Shown here one piece after another: positions 9,701-18,300 of a stretch of DNA of 64,000 bases. Below the pieces are notes generated by a model, which searched no databases, was not told the origin of the DNA, and saw nothing but the letters and a program-made list of their open reading frames with translations. Origin of the DNA: Arcicella sp040387735 (GTDB taxonomy: Bacteria; Bacteroidota; Bacteroidia; Cytophagales; Spirosomataceae); the NCBI GenBank assembly GCA_040387735.1, contig JAZKDE010000006.1, forward strand, positions 1 through 64,000, in the 5' to 3' direction. Each line of letters opens with the position of its first letter. The stretch's first letter is position 1. Both the position numbers and the translations under genes were made by a program.

Positions 9701-9800
9701 CGTGGGTATGACAATTTTGGCTCCAATTTTGAGGAAAGCTAACTTCATCATAGAAACATCAAATCAGCAAGGTGTTTTTACGAATAAATTGAACTTTTAA
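6762..9800 (+). CDS. Beta-propeller sensor histidine kinase (Reg_prop/Y_Y_Y type), atypical catalytic domain
   Basis: 1012 residues. After a signal peptide (ending near LLGQ) come many two-component propeller repeats (GLSNRHINSTFIDKHKKIWFLTENKIGQFEF and similar) to about 640, a Y_Y_Y-like beta-sandwich, and one membrane helix at about 757-780. The cytoplasmic part has a HisKA-like helix with H821 in LLVHDVRYP. The HATPase has an N-box-like RNLIFNAIIHSK, but the usual DxGxG box is replaced by NEFEG and the G2 loop is only GLGVGM. It lacks receiver and AraC domains, unlike full HTCS. It ends 39 bp before the LytTR regulator gene, its likely partner. Kinase activity is uncertain because of the altered G1 box. 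Confidence 0.85.
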   Translation: MRFSFSRRNTFILVLLLPFALLGQSRKFDLQKTEKHLSILDGLSNRHINSTFIDKHKKIWFLTENKIGQFEFGKIKNYQLVDKFSNRGFNAATEDEIGNFWLSENYEWYYPFDVQNCVIFNPISKKVTSIEKYVHQKIAIRSIISDAQNHIFLSTSNGQIYRFDSKKQVLQLIISLSKMPIKLLYAGSKGLIACVEQDSRKDNLLVHLSFEGKILSQTDVKGQFVRSVVEAENRLFYITHQPKTMGMKEIGGSFVKYFPVSRDGYLSNIIYIKNKQNFILNEGNSLRFLDKNFNLVEHYKQDVLIHHIIYDEFGNYILSTNNGVNIIQFNEKKIRTFLENKDPEKLNENYSCRKILKIDKENVIVNTNKRRQLINLKSSSVKSLHDFKNENGENPRFVLTVLQDKDGDIVFGEDALVKTNLRTNKDETLCTLDSTKIWAISAYKDGYLLGLEKHGVIYYDKKTKNARPFSKINHEFDNAIIYDFFTINHELYIASEAGFYQVLNENIIKTIPFPVEKGLQMTCFSLQKDKQNPTQLFIATLNGIWIFDLVKRTVRPFIQDKSYHHKKYLSAYTTKNGVWASSEEGIWHFDAKGNLLKIYTVTDGLTSNECNRLAHFQDENDVLYFGGMNGLNIMNPSDFSTAQAKVFDLKIDSVYTYEGKYKNRFFANFNVPFLQLNRAENSIEVAFSYEDFKYDCSKKYFYRTDKSLVKDWQLLTDRRLILNNIDNGMTTIEIMVVSCDNYVDAKTKKIVINRPNPLYLTWYFWFFVLVLLALLIWMSVKYSTYQLKRRNEFLQKKVDEQTHTLKESLALKETLLSLLVHDVRYPVQSFYDLSKKLAYLTQKNDHERLFLLGKETENKSRKVLWLIDELVYWVKSTNKNWESVRQDCDLGKIINQIFDIYSDEMGVKSLIYKIDNQAIRATVDQGLFVIVIRNLIFNAIIHSKSSTVIEVSITLTAHKNQVIIRNEFEGNTQNLELGLGVGMTILAPILRKANFIIETSNQQGVFTNKLNF

Positions 9801-9839
9801 AATTATATTTTTACTTAACTAACCATCAAAATATACCCA

Positions 9840-10568
9840 ATGAAAAACTACAATTGCTTAGTATTGGAAGATACGCTGAGTGACCAATTGGCGATAGAAA
9901 TAATTTTGAGTCAGTTTCCTGAAATTGAGGTTACTTACGTTAATTCTCCCAAATCTTTTCTACAAGAATTGCCCAAAAAGGCTTACTGCTTGTTTATTGT
10001 GGATATTATGCTCCAAGATTCGCTAACTGGAATTGACTTGATTCACTCTATTACTGATCCTTCCGCTTGGGTAATTATCTCAAGTTCAATGGATTGTCGG
10101 GATTATTTTGAGCAATATAAAGCATTAAATTTCAATAAATTTTTTATCAAAAAACCCGTTGATGAATTCGTTTTTAAGACCAATATTGACTCATTTTTAT
10201 TTACAAAACGAGAAGAAAAAGCCGTTGAAATACAAGTTGAAGATGAAAATTATATTATGTTGAAGCAGGGAAATTACCTGTATAAAATACATTATGGAGA
10301 TATTTTTTTCATCGAAACCTCCGACCATGCCACCACTGTTTACACCGAAAATGGCAAATACACTACTTATACGTCCTTAAAAATCTTTGAAGATTTGCTG
10401 AAGGATGTTGATTTTGAGAAAGCTAATCGTAATTCATTGGTGAATATGAATGCTGTAAAACGGATAAATGTAAAAGAAAATTTCTTGGAAATTGATAAAC
10501 ACCAAATTCCCATTAGCCGTGCTAATCGACAAGTTTTCATTGATAAATTCTTGGAAAAAGCGATTTAA
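9840..10568 (+). CDS. LytTR-family response regulator
   Basis: 242 residues. The receiver (about 4-120) has E10-D11, phospho-acceptor D55 (IVDIM) and Lys105 (IKKP). The LytTR DNA-binding domain (about 135-240) has YGDIFFIETSDHATTVYTENGKY, then FEKANRNSLVNMNAVKRI, the standard LytTR strand pattern. It follows the propeller kinase by 39 bp and probably forms a two-component pair with it. Repeats matching a LytTR-type half site occur just downstream at 10593-10624 and 11122-11174, so it may control the receiver-only gene and the surface-protein genes after it. That link is inferred from position and motif only. Confidence 0.92.
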   Translation: MKNYNCLVLEDTLSDQLAIEIILSQFPEIEVTYVNSPKSFLQELPKKAYCLFIVDIMLQDSLTGIDLIHSITDPSAWVIISSSMDCRDYFEQYKALNFNKFFIKKPVDEFVFKTNIDSFLFTKREEKAVEIQVEDENYIMLKQGNYLYKIHYGDIFFIETSDHATTVYTENGKYTTYTSLKIFEDLLKDVDFEKANRNSLVNMNAVKRINVKENFLEIDKHQIPISRANRQVFIDKFLEKAI

Positions 10569-10592
10569 AATTGCTTGTCAAATGAGAAATTT

Positions 10593-10624
10593 TACCATTC
10601 ACGTAATAAAACCTACCATTCACG
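10593..10624 (+). promoter_or_regulatory. Two 11-bp direct repeats, 21-bp period: candidate LytTR operator
   Basis: TACCATTCACG occurs at 10593-10603 and again at 10614-10624, exactly 21 bp (two helical turns) apart, with AT-rich DNA between. LytTR proteins such as AlgR and AgrA bind pairs of about 9-bp direct repeats resembling ACCGTTCGTC or ACAGTTNAG spaced by whole turns, and ACCATTCAC fits that pattern. The site lies 80 bp before the start at 10704. Confidence 0.65.
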
Positions 10625-10703
10625 GTATAAGTTGACCTGTGGGATTGCTTCTTTTTGAATTGTGATGAATATTTGTGGCCTAAGTATTTATCGCCAAAAA
10701 ACA

Positions 10704-11084
10704 ATGACGCAATTCAAATGCCTGGTCTTAGAAGACTCCCTAAGTGACCAACTCTCTATTGAGATGGTACTTTGCCAATTTCCCGAAATAGAAACTTGTT
10801 ATATCAGTACGCCGACTGATTTTTTGCAAGAAATTGCTTCAAAACAGTACAATCTCATCATTGTTGATATACATCTTCAAAGCTCAGTCACGGGTATTGA
10901 GCTTATTCAAACCTTAAAAAATGCGGGTTTATGGGTTATTATTTGTAGCTCTTACGATAGCGGAATGTATTATGAGCAGTATAAATCACTGCCGCTCACC
11001 AAATTTTATCTCCAAAAACCTTTGGATGAATTCGTTTTTAGGACTCATTTAGAATCGTTTTTATTTGCGAAAGCTAACTGTTAA
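10704..11084 (+). CDS. Receiver-only protein, partial duplicate of the preceding LytTR regulator
   Basis: 126 residues from the ATG at 10704, where alignment to the upstream regulator begins (MTQFKCLVLEDSLSDQ against MKNYNCLVLEDTLSDQ). An upstream in-frame ATG at 10662 would add 14 residues with no counterpart in the paralogue. The receiver keeps E10-D11, D55 and K105 (LQKP), so phosphorylation is plausible, but it stops where the LytTR domain should begin. It could be a phosphate sink or competitor for the same kinase. Candidate LytTR operator repeats precede it and follow it. It is intact over its length rather than visibly broken. Confidence 0.85.
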   Translation: MTQFKCLVLEDSLSDQLSIEMVLCQFPEIETCYISTPTDFLQEIASKQYNLIIVDIHLQSSVTGIELIQTLKNAGLWVIICSSYDSGMYYEQYKSLPLTKFYLQKPLDEFVFRTHLESFLFAKANC

Positions 11085-11121
11085 ATCGGTGAAATTGCTC
11101 CGCTTTTTCCAAAAACTGTAA

Positions 11122-11174
11122 ATTCATTCACGTAATAAAACTTACCATTCACGTATGAATCTCTACCATTCACG
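11122..11174 (+). promoter_or_regulatory. Three 11-bp direct repeats, 21-bp period: candidate LytTR operator
   Basis: A degenerate copy (ATTCATTCACG, 11122-11132) is followed by two exact copies of TACCATTCACG at 11143-11153 and 11164-11174. The period is 21 bp between all three, the same as at 10593. The array ends 189 bp before the start of the surface-protein gene at 11364, leaving room for a promoter in 11175-11363. Confidence 0.65.
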
Positions 11175-11363
11175 GTGTGTAATCAACAGGTGTATTGACT
11201 TTAGGGTGGTAATTGACATAAGTTTGTCCAAGCATTACCGATTTAAATAATTCAATATCACGCTTCTTTCTTTATCCAAAATTTAGATTTTGAAAGATAA
11301 TCATCCCGATTTCCTAAATACTTTTCCACAACTCAATCAAGTATAGTTTAACAACTTCTTAAA

Positions 11364-12317
11364 ATGAAAAAACATCTCCCACATCCGAGAACCCTTTTAT
11401 TGAGCATTTTTTGCCTTTCCCTATTTATTTTCTCGGCTACTGCTCAACAAACTAAAAAAATCTCTTTGCAAGGCTTTTTGAAAGATGCCAACGGTAAAGC
11501 CGTAGCTGACGGTGACCAATCGCTTACTTTCAAAATTTACACGGTTGCTTCTGGTGGCACAGCCATTTGGAGTGAAGACCAAACCCTCAAAGTATTTGGC
11601 GGCGTGTATTCTGCCTCTCTCGGCAAAACCGTTGATATTGCGGCTTTGGCTTGGGATGTCCCTTATTATGTGGGTGTTACCATACAAGGTTCAGAACTGA
11701 CTCCCCGTACAGAACTAACGTATGCTCCTTATTCTTTTGGAACAAATAAAGCTCAAGAAGTTGTATGTTCGGGTGCAGTGGGTGATGTAAAATATTCTAT
11801 CCTTGCTCCAGACGATTTCGTTAAAGTAAACGGCAGTTGTTGGGTACCGATGGATGGACGCTCTTTAGCACCAACAGATAAACTAAGACTGGCTGTAACA
11901 GGAGGGTTAACCCAAATCCCTGATGGTAGTGGTGCTTTTATACGTTCACAAGAATTTGCGGGCAAAGCTGATAGAGACCCCAACAGAACATCCACTTCAC
12001 CAATTGCAACACTCCAATCTGATGATTTAGGTAGTCATGCTCACTCTGCAAGTTTATCTGTTAGTGGTAGTACATCGACTGGTGGCGACCATAATCATGG
12101 ATTCCCATACCCTGTTTCAAGAGCTGATACTGATACTGGAGGTTCAAATAATGTATCTGGCGGGGATGGAACTGCTTTAACATTTAGCAGTACAAATAGT
12201 GCTGGTAGCCACGCTCACTCCATTTCTGGAACAGCTTCAGGAAGTACAAGTAATGCAGGTGGTAGCGAAACTCGCCCCAAAAACTTAAACTTTTGGACAT
12301 ATATCCGTATCAATTAA
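11364..12317 (+). CDS. Secreted protein with phage tail-collar-like C-terminus
   Basis: 317 residues. The signal peptide ends near SATAQ. Residues about 30-125 form a domain common in Bacteroidetes surface proteins (ISLQGFLKDANGKAVADGDQSLTFKIY, then LTYAPYSFGTNKA). The rest is Gly/Ser/Thr-rich with His-rich turns (LGSHAHSASLS, GGDHNHGF, AGSHAHSISG) and ends ETRPKNLNFWTYIRIN, the ending typical of tail-collar or microcystin-dependent-like proteins. The His clusters resemble metal-binding turns in trimeric phage fibres. It is 46 bp before the giant surface protein, suggesting one operon. No other phage genes are present, so I read it as a cell-surface protein using a fibre fold. Function unknown. 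Confidence 0.75.
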   Translation: MKKHLPHPRTLLLSIFCLSLFIFSATAQQTKKISLQGFLKDANGKAVADGDQSLTFKIYTVASGGTAIWSEDQTLKVFGGVYSASLGKTVDIAALAWDVPYYVGVTIQGSELTPRTELTYAPYSFGTNKAQEVVCSGAVGDVKYSILAPDDFVKVNGSCWVPMDGRSLAPTDKLRLAVTGGLTQIPDGSGAFIRSQEFAGKADRDPNRTSTSPIATLQSDDLGSHAHSASLSVSGSTSTGGDHNHGFPYPVSRADTDTGGSNNVSGGDGTALTFSSTNSAGSHAHSISGTASGSTSNAGGSETRPKNLNFWTYIRIN

Positions 12318-12363
12318 TAGTATCCAATAATTTTTGTATTAGTCAAATCTAAAAGACAAGACA

Positions 12364-15300
12364 ATGAAACCATTTGTAACCAAATGGATTGGAGGGATAT
12401 TGTTAATGTTTTTGAGTTTGCTCAATTTGCAAGCCCAAACCGATACCCTTTGTAATCCAAACGAAAATAAAAAACTATTTGGTGAATTATACTTCAACTA
12501 CGGCTCGGTTGTAAATGCTTACACGGCATTTAACCGAAGTAATTTCACGATGGGGCAACCCTTGGTTTCCGTTGAAAGTATGCTATCCCAAACTAATCAA
12601 TCAGGTTTTGGGGTATATAGCCCTTTTCTGTTGCCACCGCAACCACCCATTTTGTTGGCTACACAGGGCGATTTTAAAGACCGAATCAGATTGAGTTGGA
12701 ATGTAAACCCACTTTCTCCCGCACCTACGGGCTTTACGATTTACCGTGATGGTTCGTATCTGACCGATTTAGGTGAAGATGTACGTCAATTCCTTGATTT
12801 TAACGTGCAAGCGGGTGAATATTACGAATACAGTATTATTGCCAAAAACGTTTTTGGTTCAGGTTCTGAATATAAATTCGTGGGTTTTGTAAACCCAAAT
12901 GGCGTAGTTTCTGGTAAAATAGAAACCAACTCGAATAATCCAGTTCCTGGGGTAGAAGTGCGTCTAACGCCTTTGACGGGGTCATCTATGTCTTTTGATG
13001 GCGTTGATGATGAACTTTGTGTCACCTACAATGATAAATTACCGACGGATAAATTTACTGTTTCAGCTTACGTAAAATTAGGCGATGGAAATAGTGAAAC
13101 GGGTATTATTGACTGGGGAAGTTCTCTGAACAAAAACTGGTGGATAACTACGACTAATAGCCCAACTGAAGGAAAAGGATATATTTTCCACATCGGAAAC
13201 GGTACGGGTAGTGATAGTTTGAAATATTTTATTCCCAATGAAATCACCAATCCAGAACTCCCAAATCAGTGGCATCAAATAACGATGGTTTATAATGGCA
13301 CGGCTTTGTCAGTAATGGTGGATGGAAATTTTGTGGGCACAAAACCTGCGGTAATTTCACGGACTAAAAACTATCTAAATATTGGTGGTAAAATTGGTTC
13401 GACGGGCTTTTTCAAAGGAAAAATTGATGATGTAAGAATCTATAATCGTCCGTTGACGCAAACAGAAGTAAGAGCAACGAAAAACCGTTCAGTTTCAAAA
13501 ACCGAAAATGGTTTAGTGGCTTATTGGAAAATGGATGAAGGCGTGGGACAGAAAGTATTTGATAATTCATCGGTGCCAACCATCGCCAATATTTACGGCG
13601 GAGCAAAATTCTCGACGGATATTCCCGAAGTATATAATGCGGGTGTTTCGGATGTGACGGGTTATTACGTGATTGATGGAATTAATTACAGCACCACCGA
13701 AAGTTTTAGAGCCACGCCCATTAGAAACTTCGATTTTAATTCGGCCGTAGAATTCAATGCGGCGGATAAATCGTACGGAAACCTAACAAATTATGATATT
13801 CCTGATACGGCAACGGTTGAAGTTTTGTTCCACCCTTTCGATTTGAAATCACGTCAAACGGTACTTTCAAAAGGGAATTTATACGAACTCTACGTTGATA
13901 ATAGCAAATTATACTTAAATCTTAACGGAAACGTGAGTGATTTAGGTACAATCAAAGCTAAATATTATCATGTAGCTGTAGCGATGGATAATACCCACGG
14001 CACAGCTAAAGTATATTTGGAAGGTGAATTAAAAACCACCGTGTCGTTTACGGGTACGTCTAACTGGGCAGTGGGAAATCCGTGGTTGATTGCCACCAAC
14101 TCAACCGATGCTATAACGGGTAAATTTTATACGGGACTGATTGACGAAGTAGCCATTTATAAAACGGCTTTGCCACAAAACGAAATACAACGGCATTTTG
14201 TGGTCGGTATTCCACAAGATTCTACTACGGCTTTGTTGTACAGTTATTTTGATTTGAATGAGGCTTCCGATGTTAAAGTGTATGATTATGCAGCGATAAG
14301 TTTTGGGGCAACGGTTCCAAGAGAAGGTATTTTGACCAAAGCCAATTGGAGTAATAACGTAAGAAGAAGCGAAAGTAAAGCCCATGAATTTGAGCCAAAT
14401 GTAAGAGTTGTAAACCTCAATACCAGTAATACTGCCGTGGGAAACATTGATTTTAGAGATGTTTCAACGGTGAATGTTTCGGGCTATGTGCGTTTTGCCA
14501 ATACGTTTTGTTTTGAAGACAAAGTAGAGATTTTGGTGAATGATAAATCTTTCTTTCCACCAATTATTACGGATAAAGACGGTAAATGGTCGGCAGATTT
14601 TGAGCCAGGAGCCAGCATTAAGTTAAAAGCAACTTATAAAGACCACTTATTTTCACCAAGTTTCTTTGAACTTCGCAAATTGCAAGCACCCAAAGCAGGG
14701 ATTGTGTTTTTGGATAATACCAAACGTACCATTCGTGGACAAGTGGCAGGTAATGAAGTGTGTAGAAAATCAATTATTCCGTCGGGTTCAAGAGTTGTCG
14801 TTAAAATTGAAACCTTAGATGGTTGCTTCTCAAAAACGGATACCCTACGTAATCCAGATGGAAAATTTGTATTCAGCAATTTACCAGCAAGGGCATTTAG
14901 AGTAAGTGTCGTAGAGCATTCAAACTCGGTGATTTATAATTATTTCCAAATTAAAGGTGGTCAGGAAGTTGATTTAAGGGATGCAACCGCAGATACTACT
15001 GATTTTATTTATGTTGCCCCACCACAGGTTCAAATAAGTGAACCTGTAGCCAATGCTTGTGGGATAAAACTCATGAATCAAAGTTCTACTTATAAAACAA
15101 CCATCAAGGTTTTTGAGCAGTACGATGGCGGTGTGTGTTATTTAGATAATGCTGATTTGACTATTTCAAATGCCATTTCAGATGCCGACCAATTTGATAC
15201 AACCATGGTTAATGGCAAATTTGAGTATTCTTATAAAGCAGGATACCCGAATTTGATTTCACCCTACCAAAAGACCATGCAAGTGGTTGCAACCGTCAAT

Positions 15301-18300
15301 AGTGCATCGGCACAAGCACTTATCAAAGCGAGTGTTTTGGGTAAAAAAGGACGAGCTTCAACCTTTACTTCAAAATCACCCGTGATGCCATTCTTGATTC
15401 TTCGTGACCCACCAGGTGATGGAAGTACTGCTTTTATGGAAAAAAATACCACCAGTTGTTTCAGTATTAATGTTGCCGGTAATTTTGGAATTGCCAGTGA
15501 AGCAAGTGTTGGTGTAACGATTGGAAGTGAAGTAACTACCAGTGTTGGTGTTGGAGCAGAAACGGAACTAAAACTTGAAGCAACCGAAAACTTCAAAGAA
15601 ACAGCTACTTTCTCGACAAAAGTAGGTTCCAGTACAAGCCTTAATACCTGTATCACAAATACCGAAAACTTCACCACTTCCGCTGCATTAATGGGTGCTG
15701 AGGGCGATTTATACGCAGGCGTTGCCATTAACTTTATTTATGGTATTTCGGATGTATTGAAGTATGATGATGTAACTTGTACTTTCAAAAAAGACCAAGA
15801 TTTGAATGTTTTTCCAAAAGATTTTGCTACAACATTCATTTATTCTCAATTTCATATTCTCAATGATGTAATTCCTGCTTTGGAATTGACAGGCGAAACC
15901 AAATCTGCTGATAGGTGGAGAGAAATCGTTGCCGCAAATAAGACACAAAAAGACAATGCTATATTTGAAAAAAATATCTCTTTCGATTCAGGCGTAAATT
16001 ATTCTTCACAAACTACTTCTTCACAAACAAGTGGTTCGACCTTCTCATTTGAAGTGGAAGGAAGTTTAGCATTTGCACAAGACGGCGAATTCAAAGTAAA
16101 TGGAGCGGGTCCTACTCACGAGCTTATCCAGACTCTTTCTTTTGGTGCATCTACCGAAACTGGACGTGAAGATACCAAAGAACGCACGGTTGGATACACA
16201 CTCGCTGACGATGATATTGGTGATAACTTTACGGTTGATATTAAAAAAGACCCTATATATGGAACGCCTGTATTTAAGCTATTATCGGGTGAGTCGAGTT
16301 GTCCGCATGAGGAAAATACACTCCCTCGTTCAAAGCCACAATTGACTTCTAATGATGGATTGTTAAAAGTAAATGTTCCAGCCAATACCCCCGCCGTTTT
16401 TGAATTAGAATTAGGCAATTTAAGTCCAACTGATGAAGAAATGAGCTATGATATTTCGATGGAAACTGGTACAAATCCAGATGGAGCAATTGTAAAAATT
16501 GACGGACACGTTTTAAACACGCCCCTTACATACAGAATTCCAGCGGGCGAAAGTAGAAAGGTATTATTAACGATTGAAAAAGGACCTCTTGCTTTTTCTT
16601 ATTCAGGAATAAACATCATAATGGAGTCGGCTTGTGAAACCGAAGCCGCCGATGCTAAACACCTCAATGTTGACTCTTTATTTGTGAGTTCGTTGGCATT
16701 TGGAGTTAATTTCATCGAACCGTGTAGCCGTGTCGATATTGGTTTTCCACTTCAAGATTGGGTAGTAACGCCCGCCGCTGAAAATAAATTGAGTATTACC
16801 CTCAATGAATATGATAAGGCAGACGAAGACCTCAAACTCATACGTTTGCAGTATCGTCCAATTGGTGGCGATGGTTCTTGGATTAATATCAACGAAACCC
16901 TCAAAGCAGATTTAGGCGATTTATTTACCATCAAAGAGTGGAATACTGAATTGAATAAAGATGGTGCGTATGAAATTCGGGCAGTAGCCGAGTGTAATAA
17001 TGTAAATCTTAAACCGGGTATTTCAACGATTGTTAAAGGAAATATTGAGCGAAACCCACCAGAATTAGTTGGCGTACCAGAACCTGGAGACGGCACTTGG
17101 GATCCTGGTGATGAAATATCAATTACGTTCAACGAGCCAATAAATTGCGATAAAGTTGTTCAAGCAGATATTTTAGCCAATAATACCATTGGTCTATATG
17201 ATGCCACAACCAATGCTTTAGTGGATGCTAAAATTTCGTGCGTGGGTAATAAACTCATCATTGTGCCAAATATTAATCCTGTTTTCTTTGAAAATAGAAC
17301 GTTCAGGGTAGTAGTTGCAGGAAAAGATTACGATGATGCACAATTATTATTAAATCCAAACCACCAAGCAGCGGCTATTCGAGACAAAGCGGGTAACATG
17401 ATTCCTAAAACAATCAAGTGGGAATTTGCGGTAAACCAAAATAATTTAGAATGGGTTGGAACGGATGTAATTGAAACGAATGAAGTGTTAAAACCATTTT
17501 CGGTAAAACGTCAAATTCGTAATCGTGGGGGTAGCATTGCCAGTTTCAGAATGGAAAGTATTCCGTCTTGGCTGACAGTTACGCCCTCAACGGGAACGTT
17601 AAATCCTGGTCAAGTAGCCGATGTAACACTCACTTTTCAGCAGGATTTATTAATTGGTGATTATTTGGATACCCTTCAAATGCACGGTTCAAAAGGCGAC
17701 GAACCTTTGTTAATTGACTACCGTGTGCGTTGTCCAGCACCCGTATATGTCGTAGATAATCCCGCTCAATACGAAGGTTCGATGAATATGGTGGTTGATT
17801 TGAGTATTTTTGGTGTAACGTCAACCGACCCATCGGATATTATTGTTGCCAAAATTGGCGGTCAGGTTAGAGGTGTTGGCAAGGTTGCGTATTACCGAAA
17901 CCTTCCTGCTGATAAATTACGCTGGCTTACTTTTATGACCATTTACGGTAATTCAGAGGATGTTGGTAAACCGATTGAGTTTCACGTTTGGCAAGGCGTT
18001 AAATGTAATGAATACGTAGAAATATTAGAAGAATTTACGTACCAAGAAGGTGCTTTGGAGGGAAGTCCACTCGAACCAGCCCAAATTCACGTATTAAATT
18101 TAGTGAAGAAATGTATTCCTTTAAACAAAGGTTTCAACTGGGTATCGTTTAATCTTAATTTAGGTACGGGACGGAATACTTTCAAAAATGTATTGTCTTC
18201 TTTGAAAACTAAAGATGGGGCGTACATCAAAACGGATAATAACTTTGCGGAGTATATCGGTGGAACTTGGGATGCTTTGGATAGCTTAATTTTACCGACC

